A DNA stretch of 64,000 bases from Knoxdaviesia capensis (taxonomy: Eukaryota > Ascomycota > Sordariomycetes > Microascales > Gondwanamycetaceae), in the NCBI GenBank assembly GCA_001510575.1, contig LNGK01000008.1, positions 3,450,267 to 3,514,266 of the forward strand. Direction: 5' to 3'. The notes beneath the pieces were generated by a model that had not been told where the DNA came from, searched no databases, and was given only the letters and a program-made list of their open reading frames with translations. This document shows positions 46,301 to 59,330 of the stretch, one piece after another (position 1 is the first letter of the stretch; each line of letters opens with the position of its first letter). The translations under genes and the position numbers were made by a program.

Positions 46301-49300
46301 GCCTCCAATATAGAGTGTTCACGGAGCCCTGACTCCAATATACAGTACACAATACAAACCTACAGGGTTGTGGCTCGAGCCAATCCCAGAAACCCGGTTG
46401 TCAGTCTGCGTGAAATCCACGACTACACGGAGTTCTATTATACTAATTTTCCCCCTTCCCTTCCCTCGTCGCCTGCTAGTAAGTAAGGTGGTAGACCAAA
46501 CCGAGAAAAGAAGAAGAAAAGAAGAAGAAAAGCTAAAGTTGTGTCAGACTAGACACCTCAAATCCTCGGTCCGGCGGGGTTTGTGTGGTGTTTTTGAGTG
46601 CTAGGTGGTGGTCCTGGGCAAGCGTGAATGCTTGTTTTGAACGGGGTGCCCCTGAAAGCACAACTGATTTCCCTGGATGTATTTCTTCCACCCATGTCCA
46701 GAGTGCAGTGCATACGTGCTAAGACATATGTGACTTGCATGCGCGTCATTATATTGCGGTCTTTTGCTAGCGCCATTGTGAGTGTGTGCCTCTTCTCCGT
46801 CTGTACATACTGGTAATGTGGACCGCCGTGCTTGCTCCAAACATGAATGACCTGGAACCAGAAGACCCAGACATATTGTTGAACTCTTCCCCACGGACTC
46901 ATAGAGAGAGAGAGAGAGAGAAAGAGAGACCGGCAGCTAACGGTACCGTTCGTTGATGTTTCCTTTTTCTTCTGCTTTCTGCCCTCTTTCTGTCCTCTTT
47001 CTGTCCTCAAGTGGCCTCCCCGGTCCACAAACGTCCCCATTGGACGTGCGTTAGACAAATCAACCTGTGGAAGATATGGCTCAGCACTGCTTCATGTCCC
47101 CTCATGCAGCACACAAAGTCCAGCCGCTGAAGGAGATGCAGAGGCCACCGACACACATATATCTAAGAGGTTTTTCTCTTTTCTCGTTGAACTCAACTCA
47201 AGCTAGTTGCAGCAGTCGGCAAACATGACAAGTCACCCTGGCTGAACCTATCAGATGCCTCCAGACATTGGCCAACGCAGACAGGAGATGGTGATATGGT
47301 GGGTACTGTCTCTTGCGTTTGTGAAGAGAGGGTCATTGCCGTACACCCCATGCACCCACAAGAGACAAACCCGGATAATGGGCCGGTGGCCACATAGCCA
47401 AACCATTTCCTTTCACCGCGAGAGACTATGAGCATCAACCAAGAGGCCATTGGTGTAGATTGGTGTCCATTGATGTGCCTATGTCTTCTCCACCGTCGGG
47501 GTATATCATATTCGTGTCCTTCATGGGCCCCACCCGCCCCAATTTCACCTCAACGCTTGCACTTCGGTCCCCCCTCAACCCGTCCTAGCTGCCCTGGACC
47601 GCATGCACGAAGGGATAGGGAGACTAGTAGCTGCATGAAAGAGGGTATATGTCCGTGTCATGTAGGTAATTCGCTGTCTCTGGACTCGCTTGCAGATGCA
47701 GTTGCTATCAGTATGAGTTCCTTTCTTCCCTTTCCTTATTGTACTTCTGACACTACTCTCTCTTTCTCTTTCTCAACTACAAGCTCCTGTTTTGTTGGGT
47801 ATAGCCGGCGTTTGGTAGGAGAGGGGCTATATTTCACTCTCGACTTTGTCCAGGCCGAGGGGCGTGAGTGGGGGGAGTGTTTGTCTCCAAGGACGGACGG
47901 TGAAGAAGAACTTTTCTCTCGGTGGGGTGAGAGTGTCCTCCCTCCCCCTTCAGCTCACCTCCCGTGTCATCCCCATCTCACCTCATGTATCTTCGTTTTG
48001 TACTAGGGTTCAGCTTCCTATAGTCAACTTAAACTGACATCTACCATACTGCTAATCGCGACGATCTGGACTATCCTGACTTTCTTCTCACCCGTGGCTA
48101 ACCTTTAAGGCTACCATTTCTAGACGCCGGATTTCCCAAACCAGCATGTCTCGCCTTAACAAGAAACCACAGACACGGGACAATCGTTTTATCACGCCTA
48201 GTTCTGCCTCAAGGCTCATGTTCGAACAGCGGCTCGCTAAAGAGAACGAGAGACACCCTAAGACCCGGCTTCCTTTCTCCCTGCGCTCCTATCGCCAAAA
48301 AGTCAGTTATGCATGTCGTCCTGCACTCGCTCCTCAGGCTGACTGCTTCCTCTCTCCACTTGGCTGTCCCAAAACAAGAAGGAAAGGTGCGTTGTACAAC
48401 CTCGTTAGTCGCGTCCCCCGCCAGCCACGTTCATAGAATCCGGTTCACCTTGCATTAGAGTCCCAAACTTTCGTTGCTTGGGGCCACACTGCCAGGATTT
48501 CATGCTCGTCGGTGTCAATTTCCTCTTTGATCAGGGTTAAAGAGGGAGATGAGAACGTATTCTCACGACATCACAATCTGTCAGCCGTCACCCTTCTCTC
48601 GCGCTCCTGTATGCTCAGCTAAATCACTCCTCTCGCATACTACTATGCATGCAGCCTGGGCTCATATAGGTCTATATGCAGTGTATGTTTGTATGTTGAG
48701 ACGAAGCAGCACGTTCGCACCCTCAGCTTCGCGAACAGCACACCCCTCATTTCCCATACACTCCCGACCATAGACCACCATGAATAGACTGACGCTGCGG
48801 TGGGATCAACTGGCTGGACAACCACGCCCCCTCCCTTCAACCATGGGGACGTCCCGCCTGTTCTGGAAGACACGTCCTACGCCCGCACGTTATCACCGCA
48901 TAGCCAGTGAGGGTGGGCATGCTGAGGCCTTTCGCCAGGTGCTATTCTAACAGAAAACTGAGCAGCAATCCAGAATCTTTACATTATAACATCGACCCAT
49001 CGGCCCATCCCGTAACAGAGGTCTCGGCCCTGGTGACGGCTCGTTCCTATGCTAGAGTGCCAGCCACTCCAGCTCCAGCCAACCCCAGGGAGAGGAAGAG
49101 AAAGAAAAGAAGGGAGAAGGGGGAGGGGCAGACATGACCACTCAGGAGCGCGAGCTTCAGAGGGCAAACATGCTCGTCCAAACACCAGGGCCCGGCCTGG
49201 CAGTCCATCCGGGCTCCCTCGTCCCTGGATTCCTGCCGTATAATACTCTGGCCATACATCTTCCCTGCTCCCATACACGGCACCGTCTCTCCCAGAGAAA

Positions 49301-52300
49301 TAATTGGCACATAGCCGTTGGTCGCCCATCTGTTCAATCTCTGTGCCCCTATCGAAGAAAACTTAATCTGGGGATTTTCTTTTTATTTCCCGGGAAGCAA
49401 CGTGTTCAGCTAAGATTCAGAATGAGACCCTTCTCTCGTTTCGGAGGTTGGGTTGCTTCCATCATCTGCGTCCCTGCGATTGCAAGATCCCCGGGTGGCC
49501 CATTGTGAAGTGTCGAGCATCGGCATTAGACTACCAGGACTCATACTGGTGGCAGTACTGTAGATCCCAGATACACTGCAGCCAGAAGACACTCCTGTCT
49601 CACAAGCAGTGGATATAGTACGTGACATAGAGCTCCAACTATTCTTCATTCGCCGCCGAGCATACCCCCACCGACTTTGCCAGCCCGTCTTGGTCTTGCA
49701 CCATCTCTCTGCTTCTGTCTCTCGTTCCTCTTTACTTCCTTTTCCAACGTCCTCTTCGCAGATGCCAACATCCACTCACAGCACGCCGTGCTATTGATGC
49801 AAGCACCCTTCGTCTCTCGGCCCAACTGATCTCGAGAAGCCACTTATGCACCTAGCGGCAGTCGTTTATCAAATATTGGTTTAGCCTGGACAGCGTCGAA
49901 CAGCAAGCACACGGCAAAGGCAGCTGTATGCTTATTGAATTCCAACTCTTTTTTTCCTTTCTTTTTTCGTTTCTATAGTTGGCCGTCGTCGTGAAATAGA
50001 AATGGCTGCAAACGCAGACTCTTGTCCTTGGCCTCAGGTCGGCTGCAATACCTTCATTTGACATGCTTGCATGGGCACCTACCCTGTTTCCCTTTGGCTT
50101 CGTTTTCCTATTTCTCTCTATCTTTCTCATCTTCCCAACTACTGACGGGGAGGGGCGTGTCTCTCGTATGCCGGACTGCTTCACCAATGACACCTCTAGT
50201 TGTTATCTCTGTCATTTGACTCTATCTACGGCTCCTCAGTCTGCCCGTTGTCACTAGACTATTTTTCGGCCTGTCGTCGAAGGCTGTAATAGTTGGTACC
50301 GGTATGCCTCTATGCTAGCTCCTTGACATCCCTTAAACACAACCTTTGACGGGCATTAGTTTCCGTATTCCTTCAGAGAAGAAGAAATACTTTATCCTCG
50401 TTTGAGTTAGTTCTACGGGGTCTTTTCGGTTCCATGGCCGGCGGACAATCCTATTCGTGCCGGACCATAGTCTGGGATAGCTAGACACAAATGCCATCTA
50501 GTCTCGAGCAGTCAGATCCAAATTTCATTTCCTTTCAGTGAGTCAAGCCCTTCTCTGGGCTACAGATGGTAACCTGGGGCAGTGATATGTGTGAATGGCA
50601 ACCTCATAATGTGGTGATGTGTTTTTGGCCGGCCACCCAACCGGCTCTGCCGACCACCAATGCCGGGTTTGTCTTATCTCCAGCTTCAATACTGGGGCTG
50701 ACAATGTCTCATTTGACTGATGCTGTATGTTCAGAGAATTCATCGTGAATATTTTGCTGTCTCTGGTTATTTCTTTTGCGTGAGAGTCTCTGGGGATTGT
50801 TGGTAACTCTCTCTGTGCCAAGTCTCTATCTTCAGGACCTCGTCAGTGGCCTCTCTGAAGACCGCCAGCAGTCTTTGTATTTTAGGCGGTCAAGCTGTGA
50901 GAGACCCTGAAGAGGTCGTGTGGTTGCTCATATAGCCCTATAAAGCCGGTTGTACAGCTGATATGCTTAATACCCAAGCCGGCTGCAACGTACGAAGCAG
51001 CTGTGGAAACCATAGATCGTCGTGCCGGCGTCCTATCCACCGCATATTGTAAGTACTGACTTACGTTCATGCTCAGCATATGCAAGTATAACGGTCAGAG
51101 AGCTTCCTATAGGACCCCCCGGGCCCTCAGAGCATCACGCACCGGGTTTTCTTTCTGTTAAGAGGACTGCACTGTTGACATGCATATGCATCGAGTATTC
51201 TCTATTCCCTTCTATTCTCTCTTCTCCTCCAGTTAACTCCTACTCTCGCTTGAGTCCACAGTTCAACCACTCTTGCATACACCCAATGGCGAGCCCTGGA
51301 CTGGCCTGAGCTAGCTGGGTCGTTCGGAATACCGGTCCTACTCAGGGCCATCCACCGACATTTGCACTCGGCGACATGTCATCGATGTCATTCTGATGTC
51401 CCTATATATTGTGCATCTAGCCCGGTTTCTCCAAACTGACATAACATATTCTGCGGTCTCTGAGCCACCACATGTGGTGAGCAAAGCGTCACTGCCACCT
51501 CTTCAAGCTGCTAAAGCAGGACGGTTGACCTCTTTGCTTCCTCTGTATGAAGCTCCAATGGCCCCCAACCTACCAGTCCCGGCCAGGCGACCCCAAAGTT
51601 CGTGTAACTTGCATTTTCCTTCGACTCTGGACCTCTCAGCTCTCAGTCAATGTCACTCTCCTTGTTTTCTCGAATCATGAGTCCAGAATCCTTGTCCAAG
51701 CTTCTTCGTGTCTCCGTATACACGTTTTCTCCCTGTCAGCTTTCGGTCCAGATCGCTAAGCTGTAGGGAACACATCATATCTCCGATACCTCACGCTGCT
51801 TCCTATCTGCCTCGGTCCTCACAAACGCTATACCGTCTTCAAAGCACCAGTCCCCCATCTCAGAACCAACTTCGCCCGTTCTGTACAAACAGCGAGATGC
51901 CTGGTTGACGTCGTGGCTGCAGAACCGAGCCAACTCAGCACCTACACCCAATAGACAGACCCCCTCCCTCAACCAGTACTGCAAAAGGAACGCGAACGCA
52001 CATCGTTGGCTAAGGGGGCAGACACTTACATGCATTTGCGGACTCGGAGATGCGCGAGGTATCGACACAAACACCACAAATGGCCTCCTCAACGGGCGGT
52101 AGTCTCATGCATGCTGCCGGTTTTCTTCCTTTCCCCTCGACTGATAAGTGTCTCCTCTTGCTCGGTTGTCTCTATCTGTCTCTCTCCCCGTACTGTCTGT
52201 TTACCCCAAAGAATGGTGATTCCAGGCAATATGAGTACCCCGGGGTCCAGATGGAGTCACCAGGGCTCTCCTGCCCACACAAACTCCCTCTCTGGCCTCC

Positions 52301-52601
52301 ACCCTGACTCTTCATCACTCCCTCGACAGGCCTTCAAGTCTATTCATCTTGGGGGTCACTGGTTCGCGGATCTCGGGTAGTCTGGCGTCCCCCGCCCCCT
52401 TTACTCTCATTTTCTTCTCCGAACCTCTCTTCTCATCGTTTCTAATCCGCAGACCGCTGCTGTAGGTATCCGTCCAGTACATCTGGGGAGTACCAGGGAG
52501 GCACTACAGGCCCATATCTACTGTTGGACACCACTCACCAAAGCAGTTTCCTCGATAGCCTATACTCTCTTTCTCTCTGTGTTTCTCTCTTTTTCTTGAA
52601 C
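43334..52601. other. 9.3-kb gene desert
   Basis: The first 450 bases are a T-rich 3' UTR of mlp1. Beyond that I find no gene I can support, although open frames up to 192 codons occur on both strands (for example 47428-48006), as expected by chance. Contents include TA repeats at 44711-44733, an AC tract near 45349-45362, a GA tract near 46905-46930, and long T/C-rich tracts throughout. Part may be a long upstream regulatory region for the zinc-finger gene at 52729. Confidence 0.4.
44711..44733. repeat. (TA)n microsatellite
   Basis: About 11 TA dinucleotides in AT-rich DNA. Confidence 0.9.
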
Positions 52602-52609
52602 TATATAAG
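52602..52609 (+). promoter_or_regulatory. TATA box of the zinc-finger gene
   Basis: TATATAAG 127 bp upstream of the ATG at 52729, followed by a C/T-rich stretch in which transcription would start. The spacing fits a TATA-dependent fungal promoter. Confidence 0.6.
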
Positions 52610-52728
52610 GTCCCTTCTCTCCCTCGCATTGTGCCGATCATCATCTCTTTTCTTCATCCAGATTGCTCTGGTAACACAGCATCCCCAGCTCTGACAGCAC
52701 CATCAATCCAATCTCATCTTTCTCCTCA

Positions 52729-54497
52729 ATGTTCAAGTTCCCTCCTCTCTTTGGCCCGCCGCCAGGCTATTCAACTGGGCTCCTGGTACTACCCTCCTTT
52801 AGAGCCTTTACGGGCTCATCCAACACTGAGACTGCCTCCAGCTTTGTGTACAACGATGCGTCCGTCATTGACCTGTCACAGTACATCAAAGATGAGAACG
52901 TTCCTGACGTTCCTCTCGCTCCCATCAAGCCTGAGGCCGAGGATGATGAAGACACTCCAGCTGCCATCAAAGATGAATTCCTGGACGATGACATCCCCTT
53001 GGGATCCATCGACCTTTTCGACCTGACTGGAAGTAGCAGCACGGGGGAAATCCAGGTCGGGAGCATGTTCCCAGTGACCCCCCTGGCTCTGGACGTCCAC
53101 TGTGATTTTCTAGATACCAACTTGTCCACCTGCCATGAGAGTCCGGAGCTTCTAACCCCAGAGCCACCGGTCGCCAATACGGGGTATGTTGCCTTTTACA
53201 ATGTGTACAATGCCGGTGACGACAGCCTGTTCTTCCTGGACCAGGGTGGCGATGCCGGCAGTGATACCGACTTTTCCCCCCTGTACGACATGAAGACCGA
53301 GGACGACGACACGGACAGTAGCCTCATTACCGCATCTTCTTACGAGGAGCCCCCTAACTACTTCCGGGAGTCCAACCCGTCACCGGAACCAGAGGCTATA
53401 TGTTCAACCGGAGACCTTCCAATCGAGCCAGAAAACGCCACTTTCATCCCTGAACGTTTGGTGGCCCAGGTCATCAACACTCCAGTGAGCACCCCTTTAG
53501 AAGACCGCCATTTATTTTTAGATGCCACTCTAGTCACCCCAGTCGCTCCAGTCACTCCGCAGTCTTCCCCGGTCCCTTCAACTGTAACCGATTCGGGTGA
53601 CTCCGATTATAGCCCTGGACGCCGTATCACGGTTACGGTCAAGCCCCGCAAGATACAGAGAAGCTCGGCTTTCCACAAGCCGGTTGAGTCCCTCAGCTTG
53701 GGTGAGAACCAAACTGAGTGCCCTGTCTGCTTCAAGGACATGATTTGGAACAGCAGCCTGAAGTAAGCTTGGCTTCCCACGACCGGATTCCCCTGCTGTC
53801 TAATTCCCCATTCAACGCTTTGCGCTTCGACTAACCTCATCAACAATGTCCTTGCCAAACTAGACGCCATGTCCGTATCCATACACAGCGCTATCGCTGT
53901 CCTATCTGCCCCTTCACGGCCGCCGAATCGCGTGACTTCCACCGCCACGAAGACACCCATAAGACGGAACGGGATATGTGGCAGTGTGGGTGCGGGTCCA
54001 CGTTCACCCGTGCGGACAATTACCGCCGCCACATGCAGAAGTCGTGCGTGGCCTCACGCGGACTCACTCCGCGCCGGAGAACTTCCCGTACGACGGAGAA
54101 TGGGGCCATGGAGGTGGACGAAGACCTCCCGGTCCCAACTGTGGCCAGAGTCACGCAGGCGAAGACCTTCGAAGCCACTGTCACGAAGGCCAAGTCAAAG
54201 GCCAAGGCCAAAGCTAAGGGCACCAAGGCCGCTAAACCGGACAAGAACCGGGTTAGCAAGCGCCGCGAGTCTCCGGCTGTCCCTCCCCCCTGCCGCTGCC
54301 AGGCCGCCAAGGCCCGCGGTGGCCGAACCCGACTTCCATCTAGCCCCCCAGAGAGCCGCAAACAGGCCAGCAAGAAGGTTGAAGTCACCAGAAGGACCAA
54401 AAAAGCTACTCAGAGCAAGGCTCTGAAATCCAAAGCATCTAAGCCGGCCCAGAAGGTCCAGAAGACCCAGAAGACTCGCAAGGCGGGAAGGCTTTAG
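52729..54497 (+). CDS. C2H2 zinc-finger protein, probable transcription factor
   Basis: Exons 52729-53762 and 53864-54497 (intron GTAAGC to CTAG, phase 2) give 555 residues. The N-terminal 340 residues are acidic and Ser/Pro-rich, with clusters such as EDDEDTPA and DDDTDSS, which resembles an activation domain. Three tandem fingers follow. Finger 1 is Cys-x2-Cys-x12-His-x3-His (starting CPVCFKDM) and is cut by the intron between its Lys and Arg. Finger 2 is the same pattern (CPICPFTA). Finger 3 is a variant Cys-x1-Cys-x12-His-x4-Cys (CGCGSTFTRADN). The C-terminal 140 residues are very basic, with Lys/Ala repeats like those of histone H1 tails (KAKAKAKGTKAAK), likely to bind DNA non-specifically and direct nuclear import. 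I do not recognise an orthologue, and the target genes are unknown. A TATA box lies 127 bp upstream, downstream of a very long gene-free region. The start at 52729 is the first ATG after it. Confidence 0.88.
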
Positions 54498-57400
54498 GGC
54501 AGCGGCACTTGGTTCAAAATTGGCATCATGGAGCAGTCATTGGGAGGTACATCTGAATCCTTTTCTTTACGATAGCAGAGCAAGGAACGAAAAGAGTGGA
54601 GAGTGAATGAGATATGACCTGATGGACGGTGGCAGCGTGTCTTTTTCTTTTGGTGGAAACCATACAACAGGAGCTTCAACGACCGCGTTGAATTGGTGGG
54701 AGGATTATTTTGTATTTCGTCCGTTCTTCGTTTTCGTGTCGCCGTTTCTCTGGCCTTTTTTTCTTTTTCTTTTGCTGGTTTCTATTCGTCTTCGCTTTTT
54801 CCTTTTGTTTTCACCCTTGTTCGCCTGCTCTTTTTTGTCTTGTCTTACTATTTTGTTCCGTCTGTCGTAATTGCTTTTCAACATCCTGACTCCGATAACC
54901 CAGATTGAAAACACCCGCTAGCACAGGAGTCAGGACAGGTTTCCCCTATTCCTCGGACAGAGAGTTGGTCGGAGACAGGAAGGCTGGACAAGTATGAAGA
55001 ATGATCATGATCAGGAACCGGAGAAACGGGAGGCGGTTTGATTCGAAAAATGCGTTTATTTGGTTGCAAAAGAATGCAGTGCGAAGGCTGGGTGGAGGTT
55101 TTGTCAGTTACGATGCTTCTAGTTTGGCCTCAACCATAGAAGCCTTTATCAAAATTGCAATGCCCATCTTGGTAAATCACTTACTAGACTCTTCGAATTG
55201 TGGCCACGTTGTTTCTCGTAGTCCCACAGAGGCCGGTTCTGCCACTGTTGGGCATGCAAGCCATGAGTGGCTGGCTCTCCTTTCACGGGCCGCCCCTGAG
55301 TTCGTCTTCATCCCAGACACGACGGTTCTGAATCACGAATGGAAAGGTTCCGGAATCTGTCCTCTTCGGTCCCTCTTCAGCAGCACTTTTCGGTCTCTGC
55401 AGAGTCCTGTTCTGATATACACTCTCCTGAACGAGACGATATCAGACGACACTGCGACAGTGGCAGTGGCAGATAGCCTCTTACCCGACGCCTGGCGTCT
55501 CCTTCTTTCAGGTTGATCCAACCCGAGATCCAGAGTAATTTCAACCCTCCGCCCGGAATCCCCAACTTTCTTCATTCTTCGCAGTCCCAGCCTAAACCAG
55601 GAACGCCTAGCCCAAAAGGCGTGGAGTCGAAGAGGTCCCTGGAATGCCGTGACTCTATCTAGCATCTCAAGACGTAGAAACTTCTAGGAACAAAGCGAGA
55701 TTCTTCTCCACTAAATCAGGGGCGTGCTGAGAAAGAACAAAAGGCTGATTTCGCACAGCTCATCAGCCTAACCTTCCCTCAAGAACATCGTGGTGAGAAT
55801 TCAGGGTACTGACGATGTGTGTGTGTGTGTGTGTAAGCTTGGCCCCGTTCCTGTCATCCTGATTCTCATTCTTTCCTTTCCTTTTCTTTGGGGATCCCCC
55901 AACTCTGCGAGTCTCTTTCGAGTGGAAGACACGGTCAGGGCACATTTCGCTTGAACTCGAATTCCAGTAGCATCTCAGGGATACTGTCAAAGTTGCCAGT
56001 GGCTAAGTGAAAACACCATTACGTACGGTGATGGTTAGAGACACTTGTTGAAATTTGTCAAGATAGCTCTGACGCGGCTTGGGATACTCTGGGCTGGTGA
56101 AGGTATGTGGTGCACAAGTCGGTTTACCGTCCAATGTTCAGGTATGCCTTATAGATACCAACAAACCCGGGCCACAGAACGGAAGTTGAGGCTCGCGTAG
56201 AAGCCATCAACGTGTCGATACTGGCGTATAGCCTAGAAGGCGTTAATTGTACGAACTGCATCTCGAACAGGGAGACACTCCACTCAGCCGCCTCATCCCT
56301 TGGGTGCGAACTGAGGAGGTGGATAGACATACCGAAGCCGTAGAAGACGAAAGGAATGCACCTCCGTAGCCCAGAAGTCTCGTCATCACTTGCATGTTTC
56401 CAATGCATTTTGGTTCGTAATATCAAGCCACTGGGATACTGGCCTCCATTCAACCCGCATTTTCGTGACGTGTTCCTATTATAGGGTTAGACCCACAACT
56501 GTGTGCAAACGCATCGAGATGCCCAATTCGTCGAGACTGTATGAAGAAAAAGCAATCACCGCAGTGATCAGCAAAGGCCCGATGATCATATCCCGTGTAT
56601 GGCAGTAAATCGCACCAGGCCGGCCTCGACGCCGATCGCCCGGAGCTATCTTTTGTCAGCAAAAAGAAAGCAAGATAAGAAGATTTTGTTTGTTTCAAAG
56701 GTCACGCATCGCAGCCTCACCATCACCAGAACGTCAGAGGAGGGGCAAGAGGAAAAAGAAAGCATGGAACGTCGAGGAGGATCGGCGCAGTCGCCACCGG
56801 GTCAGTTCACCTAAGCTGTGAGATCACCGGTGGTGACCGCTCGTCTAAGCCGCGCCTCGTCGTTCTCCAGATACGATATTGCTCGTGATCGCTCATCACA
56901 CCGCTTATTCCTTATGTTTCTACCTTCCTTTTGTTAGGGAAAAGAAAGCACGCCAAAATAGGGTCTCAGTGTCGTCGTTTTCACCGTGAAAAGATTGCCT
57001 CCCTCAAGCCAACACAAGGGAACCGCTCACGTCCGACTCGTGACACCATCACAAGCGACGGCGCACCCAGAAAGCCCAGTACTTATTCTTATACCTACAC
57101 CTCCCATCCCAGTGGCGTTTTGGTGGCTTGGGGCAGACCCGATCTGCCCAGTCGTGGATGTCGTTTGTTTCTCTCGTGTCGTGATGTGTTTTCTTTCATT
57201 TTTTTCAAACAGCTGTGTCGCGGGAACACATAATCTCCCTGTCGTGGCCGGATGGACAGAAGCCCCGGGGTGCGAGTTGCTCACCCAAGACACTGGCGCT
57301 TCTAAAAGGATGACGCGATGCCATCATGTGTCCCCTGATGTGGCGTCTATAGACGAGCAGCTCGGATGCAGACTCTGGAAAGGTGGATGAAGAGCGATGA

Positions 57401-58558
57401 GAGTGTCGGATGTCAACTCAGGGGGGTAAAGGAGTACTGAGGTCGGTAGAAGGAAGCGAAAGACTGTATCGTGTATGTATGCTTCACGTTGAGTCGATGA
57501 GCCCGGCCGTTGCCCTGGAGATTGCGAACAAAGACGGTCGGGCCGCCCGGTGTTCAGATTCTCACGTTCTCCTATTACGTCTTCAACTTACGCGTCGTCA
57601 GTAAGTGTCAAAGTCTCAAGTCTCTTGAAAGTCAGTGCATCCAGTGAAACAAACACGTCGCAAGACAACGAAGTTGCTAGTTTTTGACATGCAAACGTGG
57701 TGATGTGGGCGGTAGGCTAGGGTTAGGGTTGCTGGTCGCAAAGCTGTCTCACACCAAACCTAGCTGTGGGTGGGCGTATGGGTATGTTCCTAGAGTAACG
57801 GTCTGCCCTACATCACCAACCACTTCATTATTTCCCAAACCCGTCCGTTCGGTCATTCTAGCACCAGGTCAACCGGACAAACCCACGCCAGTTCAGATCA
57901 TCCCCACATCCTATCCGGCATAAGTATGTGCATAGTGGCATCTTTGTCTAAGAGGCCGCATCTGCGTGAACCTTACATGTTCTTAATCGGAAACTCCACG
58001 CACTCCGGAAACCAAAAGCGTCTACACCTGAGATTACCAGGATCACCAACATGGCCCAGAACCCTTCATAGATTAGGTCGCTACCGGCTGTTTAGCTTTA
58101 GCAGCACGGATATGTACAGCGTATGCATGCATGTCTGAATTCTGTTCAGGGAAACCTGGCGATGTGATAGCAACACCCAAGGGCAAAAGAAACACAAGAC
58201 AACAGCAGTGACAAGGCAAGGAGAGCGGTGTTCCAAGGGAGCTGAGACTATTGGTCGTGGGATGGGCGGACACTTACAAACAAAGTCTATCGAATGGAGC
58301 CGAAATAGCGGAGGGACCTCCGGAAAAGGGCAGCATGAAAGTTGTTACCTTCATGCAATAGACTCCTTGGAAGCGTGGGATTCGTGAGGCCAGTAGCGAT
58401 GAAGGGCCAAAATGCCGGAAGCCTCGTCTATGGGATTAGGCATATGCTATGTGGGATTATGTAGGCATATCAAGCTCCATTAGGCTTACACTCCATTTCT
58501 CCCCTCTACTAGAACCAAGTCAAGTAAGTTTTAATCTAACTGCTTAGACACACACACA
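54498..58558. other. 4-kb non-coding stretch
   Basis: T-rich 3' UTR up to about 54870. No intact gene is supported beyond it. Contents include a GT repeat at 55816-55834, telomere-like words at 56482-56490 and 57717-57730, and on the minus strand a 36-codon hydrophobic segment (56589-56482) discussed as a possible gene relic. Confidence 0.4.
57717..57730 (+). repeat. Short interstitial telomere-like repeat
   Basis: CTAGGGTTAGGGTT, about two TTAGGG units. Same class as 13924-13946 and, in reverse, 31783-31794. Confidence 0.55.
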
Positions 58559-59152
58559 ATGGCCGTCAAGATTGTCTCTGATCTTCAACTAGAGGCGCCT
58601 AAGGCCTTCGACATATTTGAAATCACACCCTGTGCCCCGGTCCTTGCACTGCTAGGCGACATGGGGAACGTCGAGCCGCACCAAGCCGAGCTGACAGCCT
58701 TTCTCAAGTCATAGCCCCGTAGCTCCGCTTGTTCCTCGCCGTCCTCTTCGTCCCCGGCAACCACGAGGCGTACCACTCGACCTGGCCCCGTACCCTGGCC
58801 GTCCTGCGGGCCCTGGAATAGGAGCTGTCGTGCTCGACCGGGGTACCTACCGGCTTGATGGCGGCAGCACGGTCGTCGTCGTGGGCTGTAGCCTGTTCTC
58901 GAATACTCCCCCGGAGCGCGAAGTGGCCGTGAGCACGGGCCTGAACGACTTCTACCACATCGCCGACGACTGGGACGTGCAGGCCCACAACGCCGCCCAC
59001 GCCGGCGATCTGGCCTGGCTCAACGAGACGGTCGCCACCCTGACCGAGGCGGCCGACATCGACGCCATCCTGATCACTTGCGCTTGGTTACCAACCAGCG
59101 GGGCTACTATTCCGCCCAGTCAGCGGGCTTCGATGCTGGTAAGACACCATAG
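58559..59152 (+). pseudogene. Calcineurin-like metallophosphoesterase, disrupted and internally deleted
   Basis: The pieces lie in different frames. The first (from 58559) reads MAVKIVSDLQLEAPKAFDIF and includes GDMGN, then hits TAG at 58712. The second (frame +2, with TAG at 58720 and 58819) contains the family motif VPGNHEAYH near 58750-58776. The third (frame +1, from 58830) contains VVVVGCSLFS, PPEREVAVSTGLNDF and AHNAAHAGDLAWLN. At about 59076-59084 the text jumps to the C-terminal tail (VTNQRGYYSAQSAGFD, in the first frame). This removes roughly 80 residues, including the GHTH metal site expected in relatives. The residue after SDL in the first metal motif is also changed (SDLQLE where relatives have SDLHLE). 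At least three frame changes, several stops and one deletion make this a dead gene. In two places TAG stands where relatives have Gln, consistent with CAG-to-TAG change. Confidence 0.85.
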
Positions 59153-59294
59153 GATCTTCTTGTGTTACGGAGGGCTACAGGCCTGTACTTGTAGTGCCAG
59201 ATACCTGCTATAGCGCCTACAGCAGTCTTGCTTGCAGCGCTACGAGTGTGATTCACTGAGCCAAGTCCCATCAACTTCAGTGTCAATAAACCTC

Positions 59295-59330
<36 letters not shown>

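Noticed and set aside
47428..48006. 192-codon frame in the desert
   Set aside because: No domain, and similar-length overlapping frames occur on both strands; expected by chance.
48146..48436. 96-codon basic frame
   Set aside because: Short, without domain or clear promoter; Arg/Lys content alone is not evidence.
55001..55516. 171-codon plus-strand frame
   Set aside because: No recognisable motif and strongly overlapped by antisense frames; could not be separated from chance.
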